Below, piece after piece: positions 1 through 7,861 of a stretch of DNA of 53,192 bases; the first letter of the stretch is position 1, and each line of letters opens with the position of its first letter. The position numbers and the translations under genes are program-made. This stretch comes from Planktothrix sp. FACHB-1365. Lineage in GTDB: Bacteria; Cyanobacteriota; Cyanobacteriia; Cyanobacteriales; Microcoleaceae. The notes beneath the pieces are model-generated. The model saw only the letters and a program-made list of their open reading frames with translations, did not search any database and had not been told where the DNA came from. The DNA lies in assembly GCF_014697575.1 (NCBI RefSeq), contig NZ_JACJSC010000040.1, forward strand, positions 1 through 53,192, written 5' to 3'.

Positions 1-94
1 TGGGTTTGCCTTTAACTTTGTATTCTAAAACTATCATGGAATTCTCCTTGTTTCGACCTGTTTCTATGTTAACACAAATCAGGAAAATATTCAC

Positions 95-110
95 GGGGAA
101 TAAATTCCCC
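95..110. repeat. Short perfect inverted repeat
   Basis: GGGGAAT-AA-ATTCCCC forms a perfect 7-bp stem. It lies just beyond the 3' end of the minus-strand DUF2358 gene and could mark its transcript end, but no T-run follows on either strand. Nothing else is recognisable in bases 1-150. Confidence 0.5.
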
Positions 111-150
111 TGGGTCGATTTTCATCTCAGGTCTGAAGACACGCTCGTTT

Positions 151-546
151 TCAATCTCCCAGGCTTGTCTTATAAATTAAGCCTTGAGAAGTAAGCTTAT
201 AGGTAGAATATCCATTAAAAAATAATCGAGGTTTCCAGGGTAAACGCAAAGTTCCCCGCACTGTCCAGTTAGCAGTAATAATATCGGATGCAGTTTGTTG
301 AACATCATGTAAATCAAAATACAATTCTGTAAAAAATAACTGACCGTGAAACCGTAACGTCCAAAAAACAATCCGATAACTAAACTTACCTTTAAACCGA
401 TTTACCGGGTCAATAAACTCTATATCCGGGGTATAAATATCATAGGAAATATCTTGGTTAAATAAAAGGGGTAAATCTTGGTTTAAGGTATCAATGACGT
501 TTTGAACTTGAGCCGTATAGTCTTGGCTAGTTATTTTAATATTCAT
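151..546 (-). CDS. DUF2358 family protein
   Basis: A 131-residue protein matching the DUF2358 family of cyanobacteria and plastid-bearing plants. The pattern seen is an N-terminal helix with a DLPLLF motif, then 'YDIYTPDIEFIDPVNRFKG', then alternating beta strands ending in a GLIYKTSLGD-like tail. Known family members are predicted to adopt an NTF2-like alpha+beta fold and have no established biochemical role. There is no signal peptide or membrane segment, so the protein is probably cytosolic. No convincing Shine-Dalgarno precedes the ATG at 546; the start is chosen because family homology begins there. It stands alone, with a broken small gene on the opposite strand upstream. Family call fairly sure; function unknown. 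Confidence 0.8.
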   Translation of the reverse strand: MNIKITSQDYTAQVQNVIDTLNQDLPLLFNQDISYDIYTPDIEFIDPVNRFKGKFSYRIVFWTLRFHGQLFFTELYFDLHDVQQTASDIITANWTVRGTLRLPWKPRLFFNGYSTYKLTSQGLIYKTSLGD

Positions 547-683
547 CAGTCAAAAAATAGCTAAATTTTATATCCTTGAACACAGACCCAAAGTTCAATG
601 ACTGGCTTTGGTTCTTGATTCTCTATCATTTTAACAGTTTTGATGGGGATTGACACTTTTCAAGATTAGGCTAATGTAGAAGG

Positions 684-906
684 ATGAAAATTACATCGCC
701 AGAGAGAGAATGAGCCTCAAGACAGCGTTAAACAGAAATTCCATCAGTTACTCAACGAATATCCGCAATTACAAGAAGTCGCTAGGGAAGAATTTGAAGA
801 AACCTTATTAGACATTGAAGTAGATACCTATGCAGAATTAATTCGGCTGGGTAGGCTGAATGAGAATTTAGCCCCAGTTTTAATTGAAGTTGTTGGGGAA
901 GAATAA
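684..906 (+). pseudogene. Small acidic protein gene broken in an AG repeat
   Basis: An ATG at 684 opens M-K-I-T-S-P-E-R-E and hits TGA at 711. From 709 onward another frame runs without a stop to TAA at 904-906 and encodes an acidic, protein-like sequence (QDSVKQKFHQLLNEY, then EEFEETLLDIEVDTYAELIR, then APVLIEVVGEE). The frames meet in (AG)4 at 701-708. Adding one AG unit would fuse them into one ORF of about 74 codons. The downstream frame has no ATG of its own. This is either a decayed gene, a slippage-controlled gene or a sequencing error. The family is not recognised; size and composition resemble the small antitoxin-like proteins common in cyanobacteria, which is only an inference. Confidence 0.55.
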
Positions 907-964
907 AAATCATTTTTTTTCTAACTGTCCGGTGGAGGACAACAAAAAATTGTGTTAGGAGGTA

Positions 965-1062
965 AGGTTAGCTTGTGAGTCGATTAAACGTTTTATGTTT
1001 AATTAAATGTGGAATTACAGTAGCTTGTGGATGCGGGTTTTTAAAATTAGACAAGCCAACCT
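965..1062. repeat. Nested inverted repeats in intergenic region
   Basis: Outer arms at 965-976 and 1051-1062 pair in 11 of 12 positions (AGGTTAGCTTGT against ACAAGCCAACCT). Inside, ATTAAAC at 983-989 and GTTTAAT at 997-1003 pair perfectly around a 7-nt loop. A direct repeat TAGCTTGTG also occurs at 969-977 and 1021-1029. The structure could be a small MITE-like element or a folded RNA; no ORF lies inside. The rest of the 907-1088 gap holds nothing else recognisable. Confidence 0.45.
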
Positions 1063-1088
1063 TGACCCCTTAAATCAGAGTTAAGCGG

Positions 1089-1502
1089 TTATTCTTCATC
1101 GAGGACATCTTCTTCAGATTTCTCCCCAACTTGAATCAAATGGATGTGTTTTGAACCTAAGCGAATTTCAAATTGATCTCCGGCTTCTAATCCCATGGAT
1201 TCAGTATAGTTCGCACCAATAACCAGGGAACCGTTTTTATGCACACAAGCCCGAAAACTTGCTTCCCTTCCCCGTCCATCTTTGCTGCGACCTGGATCTA
1301 AGGCAATGCCCTTTGCTGCCAGTAACGCATCGTAAAATTCTGTCATATTGGCGCGAGTTTGGCTATCTTTTGTTTGGGTATAATACCCGCACAAACGAGC
1401 CGCTTCCCGACGAGGTAAGTTGCCCAAAGCTTTAACTTTCTGTAATAAGGCTTTACCTGTTAGTGGAGTAGTTGAAGGCTTTTCTGTGATTGTTTTTGCC
1501 AT
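1089..1502 (-). CDS. cyAbrB-type transcriptional regulator (copy 1)
   Basis: A 137-residue member of the cyanobacterial AbrB family, DNA-binding regulators of carbon/nitrogen balance and photosynthesis genes. Features: N-terminal LTGKALLQKVKALGNLPRREA, a central CGYYTQTKD and EFYDALLAAKGI segment, and a C-terminal swapped-hairpin-like AbrB domain (about residues 88-125) with HKNGSLVIGANYT, MGLEAGDQFEIRLG and KHIHLIQ. The acidic tail is typical. The start at 1502 is supported by GGAG seven bases upstream. Most cyanobacteria carry two paralogues; the other lies at 3486-3887 on the same strand, with a radical SAM and a CPBP gene between. Which one corresponds to cyAbrB1 or cyAbrB2 could not be decided by eye. 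Confidence 0.92.
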   Translation of the reverse strand: MAKTITEKPSTTPLTGKALLQKVKALGNLPRREAARLCGYYTQTKDSQTRANMTEFYDALLAAKGIALDPGRSKDGRGREASFRACVHKNGSLVIGANYTESMGLEAGDQFEIRLGSKHIHLIQVGEKSEEDVLDEE

Positions 1503-1718
1503 AAATATTCTCCAAGTGTAACTAAATTTTATTTTATCATATTTATTTTATTTTCTTCTATAACAATTTCGGTATCGTTAACATTTCAATACATTTTAGG
1601 AACCTGAAGAATCATTTTTGAAAAAAGCCTTTTTTGATCTCCATTACCTATCAGATTGATAGATTGAAGTTTTAATCAAAATTCAATCCCTGACCCCAGA
1701 GCAACGCCAACTTGAGGA

Positions 1719-2531
1719 TCAATTAGAGACGGGAGGATAGCGGACAGGAATTCCGGTTTGCGCTTGAATTTCTTGAGCAAAATCTTGTAAGATAGAAGGC
1801 TGAACCGATTTGAGTTTCCGAGCTTGATAGGGGAGATTTTCAGGGGAGGGATGATTTTCTCGTCCGGCTAATTCATGTTTTAACGGTTTGGGACGAGTGG
1901 GAGTATTCAGTTGAATTTCGGTGGGTGAGATCGCTTTGATCCAACGTTGATATTCTTGACGATCTGATAATGACCAAGGCGATAAAATCATCGTTTGGAT
2001 TCCCAATTCTCCAGGGAAAATGCGACGAAATTCTTGCAGATCTAGGAGTAGCTGTGTTAAATTAATTTCCCTGACGGGTTGATTCACTCGTTGAAGTTGG
2101 GCGGTTGAAATACCATCGAGTTTTACAGATACCCGATCGGCTAAAGTTAATTGTTCTCGAACTTGAGAATCTGATAATGTTGTCCCGTTTGTTAATACCA
2201 AAGTTGGACACTGTGTGAGGGTTTTAATTCCGATTAAAATTTCCCCTAAATTTGCGGCTAAGGTTGGTTCTCCACTTCCACTTAAGGTAATTACATCCAC
2301 ATCCCAAGGCGCAAACTGAGCTAAGGCTTGTAAAATTTGCTCGGTGGGAACATAAATTTGACGCTGTTGGGTTTTAAGTTTAATTTCTCCGAGTTGACAA
2401 TAAACACAATTAAAAGAACAGGTGGAAATCTCACCGATGGGATCAATTCCCAAGGATTTTCCATAGCGCCACGACCACACAGGGCCATAGACCGGGGTAA
2501 ATTGTGGAGTAGAAATTGTTGCGGTTGTCAT
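1719..2531 (-). CDS. Radical SAM protein, TYW1-like (COG0731 type)
   Basis: A cytosolic 4Fe-4S radical SAM enzyme. Counting from the chosen start, the cluster motif CxxxCxxC uses Cys38, Cys42 and Cys45 (TCSFNCVYCQLG). A GSGEPTL motif follows (SAM-binding GGE-like strand), then TNGTTL and a KLDGI segment, the order expected for a radical SAM TIM barrel. The overall layout resembles the COG0731 group related to wyosine synthetase; bacterial members have no firmly assigned reaction. An in-frame ATG exists 18 bases upstream at 2549, but the ATG at 2531 has GGAAA just before it and matches the usual N-terminus. The 3' end overlaps a possible remnant reading leftover on the other strand. Family certain, substrate unknown. 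Confidence 0.85.
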   Translation of the reverse strand: MTTATISTPQFTPVYGPVWSWRYGKSLGIDPIGEISTCSFNCVYCQLGEIKLKTQQRQIYVPTEQILQALAQFAPWDVDVITLSGSGEPTLAANLGEILIGIKTLTQCPTLVLTNGTTLSDSQVREQLTLADRVSVKLDGISTAQLQRVNQPVREINLTQLLLDLQEFRRIFPGELGIQTMILSPWSLSDRQEYQRWIKAISPTEIQLNTPTRPKPLKHELAGRENHPSPENLPYQARKLKSVQPSILQDFAQEIQAQTGIPVRYPPVSN

Positions 2532-2577
2532 AATTTTTCCAGGTAGCAAAATGCCACCGCCAGATCAAGATTTAGCT

Positions 2578-3462
2578 TCAAGGGTAAACGATTTCTAATA
2601 AACCCGCGACCACTAACAACATTACTATTCCCAACATCCCGGCTAAGGGTTTTCCCCCTAACCCTGTGACCCATTCAGGAACTTTCTGGGTAGCCTCAAC
2701 TCCTCCCAGGGTATCCAAACTGGCTATCCCCCAAATCCAACCTGCGTGTAGTCCAATGGCTAGACCTAAAGACCCCCCCTGACCCAAACAGGCGAAAGTC
2801 AACACCATTCCCATTAATCCTAATCCGGGTAATTGGGGTAATGTGTTGCGGACGTCCCATAACAGATGGGTCAGGGCAAAAATCACACTGGCGATCACGG
2901 CGGCGATAAAGGCTGAATATTCTTGCTGTAATTGTTTTTGTAAAAATCCTCGAAAGATTAACTCCTCGGTACTACTAATCCACAGCGCTATCAGCAGAAT
3001 TGGCCCGAAAACTAATATTTTTTCCCATATTTTAATCCATCCCTTTATAGGGTGACGCCCAAAATTTAGGGAAGAGGACTGTTCACCTATATTTTCCCAG
3101 TGTTGTTGTCGCCAATTGAGCCAACCCAGGATAAATTGAAAACCAAATAAGGCGATCAGGCTGATAACAGCCAGACCGAAACCAATGGCAATTGATCTGA
3201 AAAACTGCGATCGCCAAGCTAAACCATAATCAAAGAAGGATCGACCCTCAACTTGGCTAACTTTCCACAAAACTATCGGAGCAATTCCATAAAGCGACGC
3301 CAGCAACGTCAATTTTTGGGTTTCATTTAGGGGTTCAGAAGGACGCCAATTGAGAGCGAATGCACTGACAACAGCAATTGGCATCCATAAACCCATCCAC
3401 ACCCCAAAAAAAACAGCAATTTTAATCAGGGTTGGCGCATTTGCAAGCCATGAAAATATCAT
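2578..3462 (-). CDS. CPBP family intramembrane metalloprotease
   Basis: A 294-residue polytopic membrane protein of the CPBP (CaaX protease/bacteriocin-processing, Abi) family. About seven hydrophobic segments are visible, the first at residues 10-37. The three family motifs are present: EExxxR as E166, E167 and R171 (STEELIFRGFLQ), a second His at H199 (FALTHLLWD), and H239 in GLHAGWIW. These residues form the putative metal-binding intramembrane glutamyl-protease site in characterised relatives. The gene ends 29 bases upstream of the radical SAM start and begins 23 bases after the second cyAbrB stop, so 3887 to 1719 may be one transcript. The substrate is unknown; bacterial homologues often act in processing or immunity to peptides. 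Confidence 0.88.
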   Translation of the reverse strand: MIFSWLANAPTLIKIAVFFGVWMGLWMPIAVVSAFALNWRPSEPLNETQKLTLLASLYGIAPIVLWKVSQVEGRSFFDYGLAWRSQFFRSIAIGFGLAVISLIALFGFQFILGWLNWRQQHWENIGEQSSSLNFGRHPIKGWIKIWEKILVFGPILLIALWISSTEELIFRGFLQKQLQQEYSAFIAAVIASVIFALTHLLWDVRNTLPQLPGLGLMGMVLTFACLGQGGSLGLAIGLHAGWIWGIASLDTLGGVEATQKVPEWVTGLGGKPLAGMLGIVMLLVVAGLLEIVYP

Positions 3463-3485
3463 TCTAATGGCTCAAGTGAGCGAAT

Positions 3486-3887
3486 TTACTCTTCTTCATC
3501 GCCACTGCTGGCGTCTTTTCCATTTTCGACTTGAATCAGGTGAATATGCTTGTATCCGAGCTTGATATCAAACTCATCACCGGGTTTCAGTCTCATTTCT
3601 TTGGTGTAGGTTGAGCCTATTACAATTTGACCGTTTTTGTGAACGCTCACCATATAAGTTGCTTCCCGACCCCGACCATCTTTTGTACCATCGGGACTAA
3701 GCGGAATCCCCCGTGCTTTCAGCACTGCATCATAAAAATCTGTGAGATTGACGCGAACTTGGTTGTCCTTTGTCGTGCTGTAATAACCGCACAGCTTTGC
3801 TGTTTCACGCCGAGGCATATGAGACAGTTCTTTTACTTTTTGAAGCAGAGCCTTTCCGGTTAAGGGAGTTGGTGCAGGTTTATTCAT
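3486..3887 (-). CDS. cyAbrB-type transcriptional regulator (copy 2)
   Basis: A 133-residue paralogue of the regulator at 1089-1502, with the same architecture: PLTGKALLQKVKELSHMPRRE, CGYYSTTKDNQVRVNLTDF, KDGRGREATYMVSVHKNGQ, IVIGSTYTKEMRLKPGDEF and KLGYKHIHLIQVE, then an acidic Ser/Glu tail. The CGYYS and RVNLTDFYDA forms look closer to what is remembered of the cyAbrB2 branch, but this is tentative. AAGGAG lies about 12 bases upstream of the ATG. The gene could be first in a transcript reading on into the CPBP and radical SAM genes. The protein should bind DNA as a dimer or tetramer in the cytoplasm; paralogues may form mixed oligomers. Confidence 0.92.
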   Translation of the reverse strand: MNKPAPTPLTGKALLQKVKELSHMPRRETAKLCGYYSTTKDNQVRVNLTDFYDAVLKARGIPLSPDGTKDGRGREATYMVSVHKNGQIVIGSTYTKEMRLKPGDEFDIKLGYKHIHLIQVENGKDASSGDEEE

Positions 3888-4049
3888 GTTGTTCTTAATC
3901 TCCTTACTTCTCTAGGTAGGTAATTTTTATCCAATTCAACTTTTTGGAGTTATAAAAAATAATATATACTTAAATTCATCAATTTGACAAATATTTTTTT
4001 TCTAAGTTACAAATCTTTCCATACAGGAATCACCATCTCTACCCTGAGC

Positions 4050-4077
4050 AAAAAAAACGGGACTTCAAAATCCCGTT
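4050..4077 (-). terminator. Rho-independent terminator
   Basis: Read on the minus strand, AACGGGA and TCCCGTT form a perfect 7-bp stem around an 8-base loop, followed by a run of T (eight T counting the two in the stem). It ends either lpxD transcription or the candidate sRNA. Confidence 0.85.
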
Positions 4078-4155
4078 GAGATTGAGCAGGGGAATATAGA
4101 CTTATTCGATGGTACTAGAACTCATCCCTTAGCTCTGTCTTAAAAATTGGATAGC
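4050..4155 (-). ncRNA. Candidate small RNA with intrinsic terminator
   Basis: Within the 548-base gap between lpxD and the second cyAbrB gene, the minus strand carries a promoter-like pair (see 4162-4190) followed by about 106 bases ending at a strong terminator (4050-4077). There is no ORF. The predicted 5' end can form a short GGA/TCC stem. The same RNA could instead be the 3' UTR of lpxD, whose stop is about 360 bases upstream of the terminator. It was not recognised as Yfr1, 6S or another named cyanobacterial RNA. The rest of 3888-4435 holds an ATTACGA repeat and nothing else recognisable. Confidence 0.4.
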
Positions 4156-4161
4156 CGTCCT

Positions 4162-4190
4162 ATTCTATGCCCACAGAGTCAGGATTGCAA
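4162..4190 (-). promoter_or_regulatory. Sigma70-type promoter candidate for the sRNA
   Basis: On the minus strand, TTGCAA (4185-4190, four of six consensus bases) and TAGAAT (4162-4167, five of six) are separated by exactly 17 bases. Transcription would start near 4155 and run into the terminator at 4050. Confidence 0.4.
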
Positions 4191-4344
4191 TTTTTTCAGC
4201 CCACCATCTCCCCTGAAGAAAAATGATCCCGTTCCCTTGAGCCATGGAATTAAAAAAAATCCGCCGTTAAGACAGATCAATATATCCGTGATTAGACTTC
4301 AAAAAATCCCACCCCCGTCTTCCTGATTCCTGACCCAGGAAGCA

Positions 4345-4376
4345 ATTACGAATTACGAATTACGAATTACGAATTA
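4345..4376. repeat. Heptamer tandem repeat (ATTACGA)n
   Basis: Four perfect tandem copies of ATTACGA plus a partial copy. The unit is the reverse complement of the ATTCGTA repeat at 8600-8655 and 27734-27747, so one short-tandem-repeat family occurs at three places in both orientations. Confidence 0.9.
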
Positions 4377-4435
4377 GAGTTAACCCTCAATACTTCGACT
4401 GCGCTCAGTACAAGTCAGTGCAAAGCCCTCAACCT

Positions 4436-5482
4436 CTAAGACTCTCTAAAACGACGTTCTAAGGCTTTTAAAGATTGGTACAATTCAGGTAATCGTCTAT
4501 AAACCGCCGCCGTTTTTAAATAAAGCTTGTTAGCAAGAGCCGGGGAACCGGAAACCATCTCTCCCCGTGAAATATTATGGTGAACTCCAGATTGAGCCGT
4601 AACGATGACCCCATCCCCCACCTTCACTTGATTAGAAATACCGACTTGACCCGCTAATAACACCCCATTTCCAATGGTGACCCCTCCAGCTAACCCTACT
4701 TGGGCGGCAAAGGCGCAATTCTGACCGATGGTACAGCCGTGACCAATATGTACTAAATTGTCTAATTTTGTGGCTTTTCCGATGCGGGTTTCTCCCACAG
4801 AGGGGCGATCAATCGTACTATTACATCCCACTTCCACCCCGTCTTCTAAGACGGTAATTCCCGATTGTTCCATTTTCATCCAACCGTGTTGGGTGGGAAC
4901 AAAACCAAAGCCTTCAGCCCCGATGACAGCGCCACTATGAATCACACAATCACAACCGATTTGGGCGCGTTCATGAATCGTACAATTGGCGTGTAAGATA
5001 CTGCGATCGCCAATGGTTACTTGGGGATAAATCACCACATTCGGATGTAAACACACCTGATTTCCGATCGTCACCCCCGCTTGAATCACCACATGGGGGC
5101 CAATATAAACCTCTGAGCCAATTTGGGCACTCGGATCAATCACCGCACTCGGATGAATCGAGGGTTGCGGTTGGTAAGGTTGATAAAATAAGGCGATCGC
5201 TTCGGCAAAAACTAGCCGAGGATTTGCTACCGAAATCCACGCTTTACCCTGTTCTGTGGCTTGAGTTTGTAACCCTTCCTCCACAGGTAAAATCAGCGCA
5301 CTCGCAGCAGACTGCTGTACAAAGGAGGCAAATTTTAATCCTTCAATATAGCTGAGAGTTCCAGAGGTGGCTTTATCCACCGCCGCCACCCCATGAATAT
5401 CGGGATCGAGGTTGGGGTTATCGGTCAAACTATGACTCGTAATTCCACTATTGAGTTTTTCAACCAGTTCACTAAACTTCAT
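4436..5482 (-). CDS. lpxD: UDP-3-O-acylglucosamine N-acyltransferase LpxD
   Basis: LpxD adds the second acyl chain (from acyl-ACP) to UDP-3-O-acyl-glucosamine in lipid A synthesis. The 348 residues show the family's two parts: an N-terminal uridine-binding domain (about 1-100, with GVAAVDKATSGTLSYIEG) and a left-handed beta helix of hexapeptide repeats (about 107-310, such as IGPHVVIQAGVTIG). The catalytic base corresponds to H248 in VHIGHGCTIG. A C-terminal helical segment (YRRLPELYQSLKALERRF) closes the trimer. Length matches the family. It follows usp by 39 bases on the same strand, so the two may be cotranscribed; the other lpx genes are not in this window. The RBS is weak (AAGA just before the ATG). 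Confidence 0.95.
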   Translation of the reverse strand: MKFSELVEKLNSGITSHSLTDNPNLDPDIHGVAAVDKATSGTLSYIEGLKFASFVQQSAASALILPVEEGLQTQATEQGKAWISVANPRLVFAEAIALFYQPYQPQPSIHPSAVIDPSAQIGSEVYIGPHVVIQAGVTIGNQVCLHPNVVIYPQVTIGDRSILHANCTIHERAQIGCDCVIHSGAVIGAEGFGFVPTQHGWMKMEQSGITVLEDGVEVGCNSTIDRPSVGETRIGKATKLDNLVHIGHGCTIGQNCAFAAQVGLAGGVTIGNGVLLAGQVGISNQVKVGDGVIVTAQSGVHHNISRGEMVSGSPALANKLYLKTAAVYRRLPELYQSLKALERRFRES

Positions 5483-5521
5483 TCTTAAAAAAATGGCAGG
5501 GGTAGCAAATTTTAAAGGTGT

Positions 5522-6007
5522 TTAAGACGGATGGGATTGTACGATTAATACCGAACAAGGCCCATGATGAACCACATATTGACTAACACTTCCTAAGAGC
5601 AACTCTCCTAAAGCCGAGTAACCCCGACGTCCCATTAAAATCAAATCCGCTTCCCAATGTTTGGCAAAGTCACAAATTGTTTTACCGGGTTTACCAACGG
5701 TTTGTGTATATTCCGTCGCCACCCCTGCATCCATTGCGATTTGACACCAAGATTTCAGGGCGTCTAAACTTTTTTGGGTAAACTCTTGCCATTGTTTTTG
5801 ATAGGTATACACCAATTCTTGATTCGCCGTTGGATAGTAGCTTAATCCGACTAAGATGCCAAAATCTGGACTGATTTCTTCATCCGTAGACAAAACGTGC
5901 AGTAACATCAAATTCGCTTGATTGCTTACTGCCAGTTCTAACGCTTGTTCAAACACAGCCTGACTGTTGGAAGACAGATCCAAAGGAGCAAGAATTTTCT
6001 TAAACAT
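5522..6007 (-). CDS. Universal stress protein (UspA family)
   Basis: A 161-residue single-domain Usp protein starting MFKKILAPLDLSSNS. It has the ATP-binding Usp signature G-2x-G-9x-G-S near the C-terminus (GRRGYSALGELLLGSVSQ) followed by CSVLIV, the last strand. Such proteins bind ATP, form dimers and help survival under stress; the specific cue here is unknown. The ATG at 6007 was preferred over an upstream TTG at 6037 because the family's first beta strand begins directly at MFKKIL and AAAGG precedes it. The insert ILVGLSYYPTANQELVYTYQKQW is common in cyanobacterial copies. It precedes lpxD by 39 bases on the same strand. Confidence 0.92.
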   Translation of the reverse strand: MFKKILAPLDLSSNSQAVFEQALELAVSNQANLMLLHVLSTDEEISPDFGILVGLSYYPTANQELVYTYQKQWQEFTQKSLDALKSWCQIAMDAGVATEYTQTVGKPGKTICDFAKHWEADLILMGRRGYSALGELLLGSVSQYVVHHGPCSVLIVQSHPS

Positions 6008-6213
6008 ACCTTTTATATGTTGATCTGTAAGGGGCAATTGTTAAACCACTCATGGGGGACTAAGGACAGATCCAAGCAACAGAACCGGGGAATTGGTTCA
6101 GTTTTTTAAAGATGACTCCCTAGGAATTGATCGCCATCGGTTCTTAATGATCCAGGAGAGCGACCTTAGCCAGAATTTAGTGTTAATGTTTTACCCATTA
6201 TAAGATGAATGGG

Positions 6214-6258
6214 ATTTCTGTTTCACAAATTTTGATCACAAAAAATAGAAACAGAAAT
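6214..6258. repeat. Inverted repeat upstream of usp
   Basis: ATTTCTGTTTC (6214-6224) and GAAACAGAAAT (6248-6258) are perfect 11-bp inverted arms around a 23-base AT-rich spacer. It lies between the rlmD stop and the usp start, both on the minus strand. It could be an operator for usp or the end of the rlmD transcript; no T-run supports a terminator. Confidence 0.55.
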
Positions 6259-6291
6259 TTCCTTAAGGGGTCATGAATCCAGGGTTTGATG

Positions 6292-7695
6292 TCATTGCTG
6301 GGATGAACGACTTAAAAAAGCAGCACATTCAACATGGGACGTTTGCGGGAAAAAATCCGCAGGTTGTACCCGTATTAATTCATAGACTCCCGTTTCGCAT
6401 AAAACTTTTAGATCCCGTGCTAAGGTTGCGGGTTTACAACTGATATAGATCAGTCGTTGAGGTTGGAGATCTAGCAAGGTTTCTAATACCCTGCGATCGC
6501 ATCCTTTTCGAGGTGGATCAAGTAACACAATATCAGGTTTATACCCTAACTGGGGTAATAACTTTTGTACCGTTCCTAGTTTAAACTCAACGGTGTCAAT
6601 TTGATTTAAAATAGCATTTTGCCGAGCCTGCTCAATCGCCATTTCTTGTACTTCCAAACCGATCACTTGAGGGGACTGTAACGACGGCTTAGAACCCGCT
6701 TGTTTTTGCAGTAAATCCTTTGCTAGAGGTAAGGTAAATGTCCCAATTCCACAATAGGCATCAACGATCCGTTCAGTTCCTTGTAAATTGAGGTCTTGTA
6801 GCATTATTTGTAATAACGCTTCTGCCACTTCTGTATTAATTTGAAAAAACGTATCGGGTCTAAGTAAAAAACTGAGTCCCCCAAATTCTTCCTTTAAATA
6901 GGGTTGACCCGCTAAACAGCGTGTTTCCTGACCAAAAATTGCATTGGTTTGATCCGCATTGATATTTAAACACACCCCCTTTAAAGAAGGATATTGTTCT
7001 AACCAAGTTTCTGCTTGTTCTTGCAGTCCGGGTAAACTCCCCTGAGTCGCAATTAAAGTTAACAACATTTCCCCGGTGCGTTGTCCAATTCTCAGGGACA
7101 GATGGCGAAGTTTTCCTCGGTGTTGGGGTTCGTCATAAATTGACCACCCTCGCTTTTGAATATCTTGCTTAATATTCGCTAGTAAAGGATTTAGACGTTG
7201 ATCTTGTACCGGACATTGATTTAAGTTAACTAAACGATGACTATGTTTCTGAAAGTAACCCGCCTGAACTTGACCCGTTGCAGAACGTCCTAGGGGATAG
7301 GTAACTTTATTGCGATATCCTAGAGGCGATTCTCCCGCTAATACGGGCTCCACCGGAGGCTCGATAAATCCCCCAATCCGTTCTAAGGCTTTAACGACTA
7401 AATCCCGTTTGGCTTGTAATTGAAATTCATAATCAATATGTTGCCACTGACAGCCCCCACATTTATCCGCCACAATACAGCGTGGGGAAACCCGATACGG
7501 GGATGCTTCTAAGATATCCTGCACCTTCCCTTCCGCATACTTACTTTTGACCCGCACCAGTCGCACCCGCAGACGATCGCCCGGAACTGCATCAGGAACA
7601 AATACTACTCGATCTTGGTAACGGCCCACTCCATTGCCATCATCGGTTAAATCTGTAATTTCAATTTCTACTTGTTGTCCTTGCTGCCACATCAT
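6292..7695 (-). CDS. rlmD: 23S rRNA (uracil-C5)-methyltransferase, RlmD/RumA type
   Basis: A class I SAM-dependent RNA m5U methyltransferase, probably modifying 23S rRNA U1939. An N-terminal TRAM domain spans about residues 5-62. The Fe-S cluster cysteines are C73, C79, C82 and C161 (CIVADKCGGCQW and NQCPVQDQ). The SAM-binding motif is DAYCGIGTFTLPLAK; LLDPPRKGCDRRV is motif IV. The nucleophile is C420 in YISCKPATLARDL and the general base is E456 in HVECAAFL. All catalytic residues are present and the length (467) is normal. Two adjacent ATG codons (7695 and 7692) are both possible starts. RlmC or TrmFO-like targets cannot be excluded by sequence alone. Confidence 0.9.
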   Translation of the reverse strand: MMWQQGQQVEIEITDLTDDGNGVGRYQDRVVFVPDAVPGDRLRVRLVRVKSKYAEGKVQDILEASPYRVSPRCIVADKCGGCQWQHIDYEFQLQAKRDLVVKALERIGGFIEPPVEPVLAGESPLGYRNKVTYPLGRSATGQVQAGYFQKHSHRLVNLNQCPVQDQRLNPLLANIKQDIQKRGWSIYDEPQHRGKLRHLSLRIGQRTGEMLLTLIATQGSLPGLQEQAETWLEQYPSLKGVCLNINADQTNAIFGQETRCLAGQPYLKEEFGGLSFLLRPDTFFQINTEVAEALLQIMLQDLNLQGTERIVDAYCGIGTFTLPLAKDLLQKQAGSKPSLQSPQVIGLEVQEMAIEQARQNAILNQIDTVEFKLGTVQKLLPQLGYKPDIVLLDPPRKGCDRRVLETLLDLQPQRLIYISCKPATLARDLKVLCETGVYELIRVQPADFFPQTSHVECAAFLSRSSQQ

Positions 7696-7861
7696 GATTA
7701 AGGATTAAAAATTAAGAATTGTTAACGATTTAGGGGGGATTGTTCACACCGATTTAAGCCAATCACTCTCGATTTACAATTAACTGCTTCCCCAGATCCC
7801 CCTGAGTCGCTAAACTACTTAATGGTATCTTGAAAAACTTTAATAGCTCTTGAGGTTTTAG

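Noticed and set aside
1669-1740. A plus-strand tail reading IKIQSLTPEQRQLEDQLETGG before a stop
   Set aside because: It resembles the end of a small antitoxin-like protein, but it lacks a start and overlaps the radical SAM 3' end, so no gene is called.
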